DNA of 64,000 nucleotides. It comes from Granulosicoccus sp963833195. Lineage in GTDB: Bacteria > Pseudomonadota > Gammaproteobacteria > Granulosicoccales > Granulosicoccaceae. Under the pieces are notes generated by a model. It searched no databases and was not told the DNA's origin. It was given only the letters and a program-made list of their open reading frames with translations. The position numbers were made by a program, and so were the translations under genes. Of the stretch, positions 24,149 to 32,757 are shown in pieces. Where the stretch lies: positions 248,001 to 312,000 of the forward strand of contig CAWHXF010000027.1 in assembly GCA_963833195.1 (NCBI GenBank), read 5' to 3'. Positions within the stretch are counted from its first letter, which is position 1. Each line of letters starts with the position of its first letter.

Positions 24149-25725
24149 CTACGGTGAAAGCAAGGCGACGCGCGCCTCGCTCAGGGTGTGGCGCCGGGTT
24201 CCAGCGGCATCGATGCGGCGCCAGCCGGTCACGTCGCCCAGCGTCGCGAGCTGACGACGCATGACCGAGGCGTCCGCGTCCGACGCATCCCCGATGCGCC
24301 CGGCCAGTCGGACCGCCAGGACCGGTTCGGGCGCGTCCAGCCAGAGACCGCGGAAGGGCACGCCGAGCTCCCGCGCGAGCCGCTCGATCGATCCCCTGCG
24401 CGTCTCGTCCAGCAGCACCGCGTCGATGACGACGCTCGCGCCCGCGAGCAACGCGACGCGCGCGCGTCGCAGCAGGCGCTCGTGGTTGTGCCGGCCGGCT
24501 TCCGCCGTGTAGGCGGACTCGGGCAGGCGCACGGTCGGCGCGAGCCCCCGGCTCGCCTTGCGCTCCACGTCGCTGCGCAGCAGCACCGCGCCGATGCCGG
24601 GCGCTAGCTCCGGCGCCAAGGCTTCGGCCACGGTGGACTTGCCGCTGCCCGACGGACCGCCCACGGCAACGAGTTGCGGGCCGCCTTCGTTCAGCGCCCG
24701 GAGCGCGAGCGACAGGTAGTCCCGCGCGGCGGCGTGCAACGTCGACGCCGAGTCCGGATCGAGAGTGGCGGCCTGCACGCTCGTCATCGCGCGGATGCCG
24801 GCGCGGCAGGCCAGGAACAGCGGCAAGGCCGCGAGGCCGGCGAGCTGGTCCGCGTCGAAGGCGGGCAGCCAGCCGTTCAGGACAAGGTTCGCGCGGTGCG
24901 TCTCGCCGCGGTGCGCCAGGTCCATCAGCAGGAACGCGAGGTCGTACAGGATGTCGGTGGTGGCCATGCGCTCGTCGAACTCCAGCGCGTCGAAGGGCGT
25001 CGGCACCCCGTCGTGCAGGACGACGTTGCGCAGGTGCAGGTCGCCGTGGCAGCGCCGGATCCAGCCGCCGCGACCGCGCGCGTCGAGCGTCCCGGCAATG
25101 CGTCCGAGCGTCTCTCGCATGTCGCGCGCGAGCTCGGCCACCGTCGTCGCCGTCTCCCCGTCCGGGTAGAGCTCGCCGAGCACCTGCGCCAGCTCCTCGA
25201 CCACCTCGCCGAGTCGCGCGGCGCCGTCGTCGACGGGGACGGGCGCGAGCGCCGCGTGATACCTCGCCACCGATAGCCCGAGCTCGCGCGCCATCGGATC
25301 GCTCAGCTCGCCGCGCGCGACGATGCCGTCGAGCACCAGCGATTCGTCGAAGCGGCGCATGTGCAGCAGCCACTCGACGGGCTCGCCCGCGCCGCCGAGG
25401 CCGAGCGTCCCGTCCGCCGCACGCGTCACCGGCACGACGTCGAGGTAGATGTCCGGCAGCACCGGGCGGTTCAGCGCGAGCTCGCGCCGGCACAGCCGCT
25501 CGCGCAGCTCCGGGGTCGACTGGTCCAGGTAGGCGAAGCGCACGGCCCGCTTCAGCTTCCACGCCTCGTCACCGGCGAGAAAGACGCGTGCGCAGTGGGT
25601 ATCGATGCGCCGGATGCGGCATCGGGTGCGAGCGCGGGATACGTCGTCGGGCGCGAGAGCAGCTCGACGATGCGCTCCTGATCGGGCGACGTCGCGGGGG
25701 GCGGCTCCCCGGCCGCGCGGCTCAA
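24149..25725 (-). CDS. Bifunctional APH-like / P-loop kinase protein, frameshifted near the N-terminus
   Basis: The protein has an aminoglycoside-phosphotransferase-like half (RRCHGDLHLRNVVLHDGVP, the Brenner motif, then DALEFDERMATTDILYDLAF) and a C-terminal P-loop kinase half (VAVGGPSGSGKSTVAEALA). Such AAA/APH fusions are widespread and of unknown substrate. The natural start is TTG 25725, overlapping the USP stop as TTGA. Its frame gives a normal N-terminus (ERIVELLSRPTTYPALAP), but the rest is in another frame, so a one-base shift near 25600-25620 is needed. It is either a recent mutation or a sequence error. Confidence 0.75.
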
Positions 25726-26591
25726 GACAGCAGCACCGGCACCCGGCTGCGACCGAGCAGCGCCGCGGGCAGCCGGGCGAGCTCTCCGCGCGACGTGGCG
25801 GCCCGGCCCTGGGCACCGAGCACGACGAGCTCGCAGCCCGAGCTGTGCATGCGTGCGAGCAACAGCTCGGACAGGGCTCCGCGCTCGCCCGCCGCGTTCG
25901 TGGGGCCGCCCGCGTGCAGGTCGAGCTCGACCGGCGCCACGCCGTGCACGTCGAGCGAGCTCAGGAATTGTTCGCGCAGCACCCGGGCGGTATCGGCCGG
26001 ACGCGCGACCGCGTCCGCCTCGGGCTCGTCGAACCGCGCGAGCTCGACGCGCGCGGCCCGCTGCAGCACCGGCAGCGCGCGGAACACCGCTCGACTCGCC
26101 TCGCGCGACGCGTCCCAGGCGACCAGGACGCGGGCCGGCGCGGACGCATCGGCGGGGTGGCCCGGTGGCAGGAAGAGCGTGGGGATGCCCGCCTCGGGGG
26201 CGAGCCTGCCGGCGAGGCGGGCGGGCTCGGCGGAGCCCTCCAGACCCGCGACGATGGCGATGTCGAAGCAGCGCGCGAGCTCGGTGAGGGCGGCGGCATC
26301 GTCGGGGTGCTCGCCGTGGAGGTTTCGCCAGTGGCAGGGCAGGGACAACGCTTCGGTGTGCGCGTGGAAGGCGAGCGACAGCTCGCGCACGCGCTCGTGC
26401 AGCTCGTGGTCGTAGGGCTCGGACGGCGAGTCGTCACGGCGATCGCCGTGCGAGTACACCCGCGCCCGCGACGAGCGGTGGGCCCCGACGAGGCGGCATC
26501 GGCCGTCGGTGGCGGCCAGGCCGCGTGCGGCGTGCACCAGCGGAGCGATCTGGTCCACGGTTTCCGGGCTGATCAGGATGTTTCTGTAGGC
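25722..26591 (-). CDS. Tandem-domain universal stress protein
   Basis: About 289 residues from GTG 26591, which gives the same M-A-Y-R-N/T-x-L start as the sister USPs (an ATG at 26627 is the alternative). Two UspA domains are visible. The second starts ARVLVAWDASREASRAVFRALPVL and ends with CELVVLGAQGRAATSRGELA, then a Val-Pro-Val-Leu-Leu strand. It is the first gene after the FNR box at 26653 and is coupled to the APH/P-loop gene. Confidence 0.87.
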   Translation of the reverse strand, partial: AYRNILISPETVDQIAPLVHAARGLAATDGRCRLVGAHRSSRARVYSHGDRRDDSPSEPYDHELHERVRELSLAFHAHTEALSLPCHWRNLHGEHPDDAAALTELARCFDIAIVAGLEGSAEPARLAGRLAPEAGIPTLFLPPGHPADASAPARVLVAWDASREASRAVFRALPVLQRAARVELARFDEPEADAVARPADTARVLREQFLSSLDVHGVAPVELDLHAGGPTNAAGERGALSELLLARMHSSGCELVVLGAQGRAATSRGELARLPAALLGRSRVPVLLS

Positions 26592-26652
26592 CACAGGTCG
26601 GGTCCGCTGCGGGAGTCGAACTGCCATCCTGCCCGTCCGAGAATCAGCCCGA

Positions 26653-26666
26653 TTGATGAGGATCAA
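26653..26666 (-). promoter_or_regulatory. FNR/DNR-type box
   Basis: Perfect TTGAT-GAGG-ATCAA. Its centre is 68 bases upstream of GTG 26591 of the minus-strand USP. It could also serve the plus-strand gene starting at 26780, about 120 bases away. Confidence 0.85.
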
Positions 26667-26779
26667 TTGCGGCGTGAGTGCCGCGCGTGATCTTTATCAA
26701 GGCGCAGCGGTCGAGTCGCAGCGAAGCTTGCGCCATCTTCACCCGGTCGCCGGGGGCCTTGTTTGGGGGGCGTGCAGCG

Positions 26780-27049
26780 ATGATGACCCTGGCTTACCGG
26801 CGGCGCCTGCTCGTGCGCCGCGCGCTGCTGTGCCGGCGTCTGGAGGCGCTGGACGCGGATGCGGGGGCGCCGCCCGTGCCCGATCCCGAGCTCGACGGCA
26901 TCGAGCGAGCGCGGGCCGCGGGCCGCGCACAGCTTCGGGACCGCACCCGTCTGGAGCTCGAACGGCTCGAGCGCATGCTCGGCGACCTGTCACCGGCGGC
27001 GACGACCGCGACGGCGACGTTCGGGGGGGGCACGCACCGCGGGTCCTAG
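26780..27049 (+). CDS. Small hypothetical protein
   Basis: 89 residues from ATG 26780, with an upstream in-frame extension possible. Highly charged and helical: RRRLLVRRALLCRRLEALD and a second helix RTRLELERLERMLGDL suggest a short coiled coil. No family was recognised. It is divergent from a USP gene and shares its FNR-box region. Its stop codon TAG lies in the CTAG target site of the inverted-repeat element that follows, so the element abuts the gene end exactly. Confidence 0.45.
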   Translation: MMTLAYRRRLLVRRALLCRRLEALDADAGAPPVPDPELDGIERARAAGRAQLRDRTRLELERLERMLGDLSPAATTATATFGGGTHRGS

Positions 27050-27310
27050 GGCCTGTATCCAATCAGAACGTGGGCGCTGCCGGCCCTCTGCGTTCGTCCC
27101 GCAAGGCGCTGCGAGCGAGGGTAGCAGGGCTACCCGCGCTCGCGCGGTGCAGCGGGGCGGACGCAGAGGGCCGGCCCGAAGGGTCGCGCCGCAGAGCGCG
27201 CCAGCCGTCGTTGCTCGTCGGTCGCTTGGCCCTGCCAAGCTCCACTCCTCGCGCCTAGCCTGCCACGCTCTGCGGCGCGACAGCGCCCACGTTCTGATTG
27301 GATACAGGCC
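27050..27310. mobile_element. 261-bp MITE-like element with 30-bp perfect terminal inverted repeats
   Basis: The ends 27050-27079 and 27281-27310 are perfect inverted repeats of each other (30/30), beginning GGCCTGTATCC. They are flanked on both sides by CTAG (27046-27049 and 27311-27314), the target duplication expected for IS5-like transposition. The interior is not coding but is strongly self-complementary. 27080-27102 pairs with 27152-27174 and encloses a tight hairpin (27111-27143, GGGTAGC/GCTACCC loop). 27185-27198 pairs perfectly with 27266-27279 and encloses a GCTTGG/CCAAGC hairpin (27224-27240). It carries no transposase. Confidence 0.85.
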
Positions 27311-27322
27311 CTAGCGGACGAG

Positions 27323-27775
27323 TCAGTCGGCGGCGAGATCGACGAGCTCCACGCGGTGCACGGCGTGCGCCAGGAACAGGCCGGTCACGGCATTGTCGAT
27401 GGCGTGCGAAGCGGGAGGGTCGAACAGCACGACCGCCCGTCCGGCGTGCACGTGCCGGTCCACCAGGCTCCAGTACGCCTCGGGGTTGTGGCGCTGCAGC
27501 CGGCGCAGCGGACGCAGTCTGCGGCGCGTCTCCGCGGCGTCGGGAGCGGGTTCGTCCGCTCCGAAGATGCCGCGCACCGCCGCACCTCCGTGGTCGCCCA
27601 GCGCGACGAACCGCGCGCCGTCGACCCCCGCTGCGCCTGCGTCGCACTCGAGCCGGGAAAGGAGCAGCAGGCGCCCGAAGTCGCACCCCGCGGCACCGAG
27701 CGCCCGCAGCAGCTCGATGGCGGCGGCGTCATCGGCGAGCACGCCGCACAGCAGTGGCAGAAGGGTTCCGTTCAC
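27323..27775 (-). CDS. Hypothetical protein behind an FNR box
   Basis: 150 residues from GTG 27775. No family was recognised. The sequence alternates short hydrophobic strands with Arg-rich helices (AETRRRLRPLRRLQRHNPEA) and ends VVLFDPPASHAIDNAVTGLF, which recalls a small alpha/beta fold. An FNR box lies 34 bp upstream of the start. Its 3' end lies 12 bp from the MITE-like element. It may be a degenerate member of the stress-protein group, but this is not demonstrable here. Confidence 0.6.
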   Translation of the reverse strand: MNGTLLPLLCGVLADDAAAIELLRALGAAGCDFGRLLLLSRLECDAGAAGVDGARFVALGDHGGAAVRGIFGADEPAPDAAETRRRLRPLRRLQRHNPEAYWSLVDRHVHAGRAVVLFDPPASHAIDNAVTGLFLAHAVHRVELVDLAAD

Positions 27776-27808
27776 CGGCTCATTCGACCGCGCCCACGCC
27801 GGTGCACG

Positions 27809-27822
27809 TTGATCGGAATCAA
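27809..27822 (-). promoter_or_regulatory. FNR/DNR-type box
   Basis: Perfect TTGAT-CGGA-ATCAA. The centre is only 40 bases from GTG 27775, closer than for most boxes of the island. Either the mRNA is nearly leaderless or the true start is slightly downstream. Confidence 0.8.
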
Positions 27823-27832
27823 GCGCCGACGG

Positions 27833-29732
27833 CTACCGGTCCTTGCGTTCGTCGAGTGCGACGCGCAGCTCGCGCTCGTCGAAGGGCTTCTTGACGAGTC
27901 GCGCGTCGAGCTCCCCGAGCACGTCGCCGTCGAGGCGCTCGTCGGCGTAGCCCGTGACGATCACGACTCGCGTCGCACGGTCCCCCGACGCGCGCACGGC
28001 GCGCGCGAAATCCAGCCCGGTCATGCCGCCCGGCATGATCATGTCCGTCACGATGGCGTCGAAGGGCCCGTCGCCGCGGTAGCGCTCGAGTGCCGAGGGC
28101 GCGTCGCTCGCTTCCACCGTCGCGTGGCCCATGGCCTGCAGCCTGCGTAGCGTGAGACGGCGTACCGCCGGTTCGTCCTCCGCGACGAGCACGCGCAACC
28201 CGCCACGGGCCGCGGCGATCGGGTCGGGGCGGGCGCGCGGTGGAGCATCGGGGGGCGAGGCGCGCGGCAGCCAGATCGTGAACGTGGTGCCGCGACCGAG
28301 CTCGCTGTCCACCTCGACGGTGCCTCCCGACTGACGCGCGAAGCCGTACACCATCGCCAGACCGAGTCCCGCGTGGTTGCGCTCGCGCTTCGTGGTGAAG
28401 AACGGCTGGAACACCTTGCCGAGCTGTTCCGCGGACATGCCCCTGCCGGAGTCCGCGACGGTCACCGTGACGTAGTTCCCGGCAGGCAGGCCGAGCAGCC
28501 GGGCGCGGGCGGTCGCGATGTGTGCGTTCGCGGTCTCGATGCTCAGCTTGCCGCCGTCGGGCATCGCGTCGCTCGAGTTCAGCGCGAGGTTCACGAGCGC
28601 GTTTTCCAGCTCGGAGCGATCGACCACCGTCGGCCACAGTCCCGGCAGCAGGATCGTGTCGAGACCGATGCCCGCTCCCAGGGTGCGGCGCAGCAGCTCA
28701 CCGAGCGAGAGCACGAGCGCGTTGAGATCGAGCCGTTCGGGCAGCAACGAGCTGCGCTTCGCGAACGCCAGCAGCCGAGCGGTGAGCCGGGCTCCCATGT
28801 CCGCGGCCTGGCGCGCCTCGGCGAGCAGCTCGCGCCGCGCGTCGTCCTCCGCGCCCAGCAGCGCAGTCGAGCAGCTCGAGGTTGCCCGAGATCACGGTGA
28901 GGAGGTTGTTGAAGTCGTGCGCGATGCCGCCGGAGAGCTGACCGATCGATTCCAGCCGCTGGACGTCCCGGTAGGCGGCCAGCACGCGATTGCGTTCGGT
29001 GACGTCGTCGACGAGCGCGACGAATTCGGGGGGCGTGACCGCGCGGGAGAGGTTCAGCGAGACGTCGACGTCGTAGCGGGTCCCGTCCGCCCGGCAGTGC
29101 GTGGCGGGGAAGTCGATGCGCTCCCGCGTGCCGTCACGCAGCGGGGCGATGCGGGCTTCGAACGCCGTCCGGTCCCCTTCGTCCTGCAGGTCCAGGACAC
29201 TCATGGAGCGCATCTGCTCCATGGTGTAGCCGAGATTCGCCAGTGCCCCGCGGCTCACGAGCGTGAAGCGCAGCGTGTCGGCATCGAAGACGTAGGTCTC
29301 CGTCGAGGATTGATCCAGCATGCGACCGAGCCGATTTGTCGCCAGGGCCATCGCCTCCTCGTCGGAGCGGTCGTGCAGGATGCCGGTGAACAGCGTGCGC
29401 CCCTCGACCTCGTACTTGCCGATGGCGAGGTGCAGCGGGAATTCGCTGCCGTCGCTCCGGCGCCCGTGCACGCGGCGCCCGATGCCGATGACGCGCGACT
29501 CGCCCGTGGCGAGGTGGCGGGCGATGTAGCCGTCGTGCCGCGCCGCGTGCTCGGCGGGCATCAGCACGCCGACGTTGCTGCCGCGCAGCGCCGCGAGCTC
29601 GTGCCCGAACATGCGCGCCGTCGCCCGGTTCGCATCGATGATGACGCCGGCGGTGTCGATGGTGACGACGGCGGCGTTGACCGATTCGAGCACCACGTCC
29701 AGCGCCGCACTCGCGTGATCGGGGGAGCTCAT
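27833..29732 (-). pseudogene. PAS-PAS hybrid histidine kinase with receiver domain, frameshifted
   Basis: From ATG 29732: PAS 1 (about residues 10-120), PAS 2 (about 140-250), then the phosphoacceptor helix SIGQLSGGIAHDFNNLL. At about 28860 this frame degenerates. The continuation is in another frame: EARQAADMGARLTARLLAFA, the N-box NLALNSSDAMPDGG, VADSGRGMS, GLGLAMVYGF, and a receiver domain with VAEDEP, phosphoacceptor Asp in VTDMIMPGGM and Lys in VKKPF. All domains are present, so a single-base frameshift (or read error) separates sensor from catalytic part. The gene is probably recently broken or miscalled. Confidence 0.75.
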
Positions 29733-29885
29733 GACGGGCACCGCGACGGGGCGGTGCGGTGCCGCGGAACCGATGTGCGGGTGCAAGGCGAAGGCACGTC
29801 CGACGGCGTCGCTGGGTTGCGCGCACCGGCCGCGGTGCGCGGGGACACTCTACGGCAAGATAAAACCGCGAGCCTCCTCATCCGC

Positions 29886-29899
29886 TTGATCTGGATCAG
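29886..29899 (+). promoter_or_regulatory. FNR/DNR-type box (one mismatch)
   Basis: TTGAT-CTGG-ATCAG, one base off the perfect palindrome. The centre is 67 bases from the cytochrome c ATG at 29960, and a CAGACT hexamer at 29922-29927 sits where the -10 element would be expected. The divergent kinase gene starts about 150 bases away. Confidence 0.75.
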
Positions 29900-29959
29900 C
29901 TGCGCCGTCGGCCCGCCCCTCCAGACTGGCGCGCATCGGCCCGATATCGGAGCGCTTGC

Positions 29960-30313
29960 ATGCCCGTCCTGTCGTTCGCGTCCCGTGCGAAACGCACGAA
30001 GGAGCCGTCGCGGGTACCGCTCGTCGGCCTCGTCCCACTGCTCGCGCTGATGCTCGCCGGCGGCGTGGCGGGCGCGGCCGAGCCCGCATCGGAGGGCGAC
30101 GTCGATCTCGGGGCCGCGCTGTACGAGAACCATTGCGGGGAATGTCACACGGCCGACGTGCACCGCCGTGCCGACTCCCGGGTGGACTCGATGGACGCGT
30201 TGCGCGGCTACGTCGCTGGCTGGAGCGCGCACGCGAACCTCGGGTGGGGCCGCGAGGAGATCGACGCGGTGACCCGCCACCTCGCGACGCGCTTCTACGG
30301 GTTCGCCTGGTGA
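29960..30313 (+). CDS. Small c-type cytochrome
   Basis: 117 residues. An N-terminal signal anchor (about 20-40, GLVPLLALMLAGGVAGAA) exports it. A single haem site, CGECH (about residues 59-63), follows. No clear distal Met is visible; DSMDALRGYV holds the only nearby Met. The protein ends in an amphipathic helix (EEIDAVTRHLATRFYGF). It is a periplasmic electron carrier or sensor, probably induced at low oxygen by the FNR box upstream. The partner oxidase or reductase is not encoded in this window. Confidence 0.85.
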   Translation: MPVLSFASRAKRTKEPSRVPLVGLVPLLALMLAGGVAGAAEPASEGDVDLGAALYENHCGECHTADVHRRADSRVDSMDALRGYVAGWSAHANLGWGREEIDAVTRHLATRFYGFAW

Positions 30314-30675
30314 GCGGCCGCGGCGGAGCGCGAACGGCGAGGCGCAGGTCGTGCCGGTGGCGGGCTGACTGCCGCCGCTCGGCCTGACGGCCGACTACCT
30401 CGACCCTCGCGGCCGCCCGCGTCGCACGGCGCTCCTCGTCGCGACTGCCCGGCGGATCGCTCGGTGGCGCGCTCGGTGGCGCGCTCGGTTGAGATGCAAG
30501 CACGTTACCGCGGTGCCGTTCTGCAGGGCCTCGCGCGTGGCGGAGCCGGCGGTGCTTGTCGGGAGAATCGCGAGGGCGAGGTGCGGAGCGAATCGGTCGC
30601 GCGTCAGAAGCTCGGAGGATCGTGGGGCGAGTGCTCGCTCATGGGCCGTCGCGGCCCGACGCGGCTCGATGCGCG
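30314..30675. other. Gene-free interval
   Basis: 362 bases between the cytochrome stop and the CRP/FNR regulator stop. No convincing gene or known RNA was seen. A 12-bp unit (GCTCGGTGGCGC) is repeated almost 2.5 times at about 30461-30488. Short open frames here have no recognisable product. Confidence 0.5.
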
Positions 30676-31473
30676 TCAACACGCCTCCCCGCGAGCTCGT
30701 CCGACCGCCGCGGACGTGCCGACGCTCGCCACCCGCTCGACAACGGGCTCGCGCGCGCGCTTCGTCGACGCGCAGGCGTCGCCGTCGAGCGGCGGATCCG
30801 TCAGCTCGGCGAGCGCGCCGACGTCGGTCAGCTCGATCGTCGCGCCCCTGACCCGGACGCCGTAGGGCCGCAGGGACTTCAGCGCTCGGGACAGGTTCTC
30901 GGGCGTCATCGTCAGCAGCGATGCGAGGGTGCGCTTGTCGCAGGGCAGCACGATGGAGCCCGCCGCGCCCTGCTCGGCGTCGTAGCGCAGCAACCGCTCG
31001 GCGAGCCGCACGACGGCGCTGTGCAGCTTGATGTCGGCGTGCGCGGCGAAGAGATCCGTGCAGCGGTGCGCGAGCTCGTGCGCCACGGCCCGCGCGAACG
31101 CCGCGTCGGCGTCGAAGGCTTCGCGCACCGCACCGGCGGGCAGCCGCAGCACGCGCGACGGCGCGCACGTGCGGGCGCAGACCGGCGAGGGTGCGCCTTC
31201 GATCACGGCCGCGAGCACGAAGTGATCGCCCGGTCGCAGCACGTCGAGCGTGGACTCCCTACCGCCTGCGCTCGCGCAGAGCTCCACGCAGCCCTCCAGC
31301 AGCACCTGCAGGTGCTTGACGGGCTCGCCCTGCTGCACCAGCGCGATGCGTTGCTCCACGCTCTCGACGCGAGCCTCGGCGAACAGGTGCGCGCGCGCGC
31401 GCTCCGGCAGTGCGGCGAAGGGCGCGAGGGCTCCCGGCTCCTGCAGCACGTCGAACGGCCTGCGAAGTTTCAC
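30676..31473 (-). CDS. CRP/FNR-family transcriptional regulator (candidate controller of the island)
   Basis: 265 residues from GTG 31473, chosen because it lies 67 bases from the centre of the FNR box at 31534, like other genes of the island. A cyclic-nucleotide-type sensor barrel (about 20-130, LRPGDHFVLAAVIEG), a long dimer helix and a C-terminal helix-turn-helix (CDKRTLASLLTMTPENLSRAL) are present. The recognition helix keeps Glu-x2-Ser-Arg, the FNR/DNR contact set for TTGAT half-sites. The N-terminal Cys cluster of oxygen-sensing FNR is absent, so it may sense NO/haem or another cue. A 50-residue tail is unusual. Confidence 0.88.
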   Translation of the reverse strand: MKLRRPFDVLQEPGALAPFAALPERARAHLFAEARVESVEQRIALVQQGEPVKHLQVLLEGCVELCASAGGRESTLDVLRPGDHFVLAAVIEGAPSPVCARTCAPSRVLRLPAGAVREAFDADAAFARAVAHELAHRCTDLFAAHADIKLHSAVVRLAERLLRYDAEQGAAGSIVLPCDKRTLASLLTMTPENLSRALKSLRPYGVRVRGATIELTDVGALAELTDPPLDGDACASTKRAREPVVERVASVGTSAAVGRARGEAC

Positions 31474-31533
31474 GAGGGCGCGCAATGCTAGGTGTGCGAG
31501 CGCCCATCGTCGCCGCACCGGCATCGCCCCCCT

Positions 31534-31547
31534 TTGACGTCGATCAA
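31534..31547. promoter_or_regulatory. FNR-type box shared by divergent genes
   Basis: TTGAC-GTCG-ATCAA. The centre is 67 bases from the regulator GTG at 31473 (minus) and 71 bases from the MBL gene ATG at 31612 (plus), so one site can activate both directions and may autoregulate the CRP/FNR gene. Confidence 0.82.
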
Positions 31548-31611
31548 GCGCTCGTGCTCCGGCTGCGCGGACCCTGCAGGCCCGACCCACGCGCCGACCC
31601 GCGATCAGCCC

Positions 31612-32478
31612 ATGCTCAAGCCAGACGTCACCGCCTTCTTCGACGAGGCCACGAACACCGCGAGCTACGTCGTCGTCGACCCCTCCAGCACCGCCTGCGC
31701 GATCGTCGATCCGGTGCTCGACTACGACCCCGCGGCCGGCCGTACCGCGACGCACTCGGCGGACGACCTGCTCGCCTTCGTGGCGAGCGGTGGTCACGAG
31801 GTGGAGTGGGTGCTCGAGACGCACGTGCACGCCGACCACCTGTCCGCAGGCGACCTGATTCGCGAGCGCACCGGCGCGAAGCTCGCCATCGGCTGGCGCA
31901 TCACCGAGGTGCAGCGGATCTTCGGCGAGCTGTTCGAGGCCGAGGCCGCCTTCGCGCGCGACGGCAGCCAGTTCGACCGCTTGCTCGGCGACAACGAGCG
32001 CCTGCGCATCGGCAACCTCGAGCTCGCCGCCATGCACACGCCCGGGCACACACCGGCGTGCATGAGCTACGCGATCGGCGACGCCGTGTTCGTCGGCGAC
32101 ACGCTCTTCATGCCCGACTACGGCACGGCGCGTGCGGACTTCCCCGGCGGCGACGCGACCACGCTCTTCCACTCCATACACCGGCTGTACGGCCTGCCGA
32201 CCGACACGCGCGTCTTCCTGTGCCACGACTACAAGCCGCAGGGGCGCGACGAGTTCGTGTGGGAGACGACCATCGGCGAGGAGCGACGGGCCAACGTGCA
32301 CGTGCGCGATGGCGTGAAGGAGGCGGACTTCGTGCATATGCGCGAAGCGCGCGACGCGACGCTCGGCATGCCCGCGCTCATCCTGCCGTCCATCCAGGTG
32401 AACATGCGCGCCGGACGGTTGCCCCCGGCGGACGACAGCGGCAAGCGCTTCCTGAAGATCCCACTCAACGCGCTGTGA
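31612..32478 (+). CDS. MBL-fold hydrolase, persulfide-dioxygenase/ETHE1-like
   Basis: 288 residues, cytoplasmic. Metal ligands are clear: THVHADHLSAG (HxHxDH, about residue 73), HTPGHTPACMSY, GDTLFMPDYGTARADFPGGD and the late CHDYKPQG. The order and the DYGTAR/DFPGG wording are those of ETHE1/Blh-type enzymes, which act on glutathione persulfide or related thiols. It is divergent from the CRP/FNR gene and shares its box. A short TraR-like gene follows. Sulfide or persulfide handling under low oxygen is a reasonable role. Confidence 0.88.
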   Translation: MLKPDVTAFFDEATNTASYVVVDPSSTACAIVDPVLDYDPAAGRTATHSADDLLAFVASGGHEVEWVLETHVHADHLSAGDLIRERTGAKLAIGWRITEVQRIFGELFEAEAAFARDGSQFDRLLGDNERLRIGNLELAAMHTPGHTPACMSYAIGDAVFVGDTLFMPDYGTARADFPGGDATTLFHSIHRLYGLPTDTRVFLCHDYKPQGRDEFVWETTIGEERRANVHVRDGVKEADFVHMREARDATLGMPALILPSIQVNMRAGRLPPADDSGKRFLKIPLNAL

Positions 32479-32501
32479 GCGCCCTCACCGGAGCCGACGC
32501 C

Positions 32502-32750
32502 ATGAGCTCGACCGCCGCCGATGCCCCTTCCGACGTCCAGGCGCTGGAGGAGCGCCGCGATGCGCTCGTCGCACGCCTGAGCGCGATCCGCGCGGACCTC
32601 GCCCGCGGGTTCGATCGCGACGGCGAGGAGCGCGCCGTCGAGCTCGAGAACTTCGACGTGCTGAACGAGATCGCGCGCGTGGCCGAGGAGGACCTCGAGC
32701 GCGTGGAGGCCCGGCTCGAGGACGCGCGCCGCGCTGCGGCGAAGCGCTGA
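32502..32750 (+). CDS. TraR/DksA-like coiled-coil protein lacking the zinc finger
   Basis: 82 residues from ATG 32502, which follows a GGAG at good distance. The sequence (LEERRDALVARLSAIRADLARGF and VELENFDVLNEIARVAEEDL) matches the coiled-coil hairpin of short TraR/DksA proteins. Those normally continue into a four-Cys zinc finger; here the protein ends in Ala-Ala-Lys-Arg with no Cys. The acidic tip residues are partly kept (RDGEER). It may bind the RNA polymerase secondary channel, or be a truncated relic. It lies 23 bp after the MBL gene. Confidence 0.65.
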   Translation: MSSTAADAPSDVQALEERRDALVARLSAIRADLARGFDRDGEERAVELENFDVLNEIARVAEEDLERVEARLEDARRAAAKR

Positions 32751-32757
32751 CGAATCG

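Noticed and set aside
27050..27310. Structured non-coding RNA gene instead of a mobile element
   Set aside because: Strong folding would fit an RNA, but perfect 30-bp end repeats plus CTAG on both flanks are better explained by transposition; left open in the findings.
31474..32337. Upstream extension of the CRP/FNR regulator frame across the MBL gene
   Set aside because: The frame stays open only by antisense overlap with the ETHE1-like gene; the FNR box and the GTG at 31473 mark the real start region.
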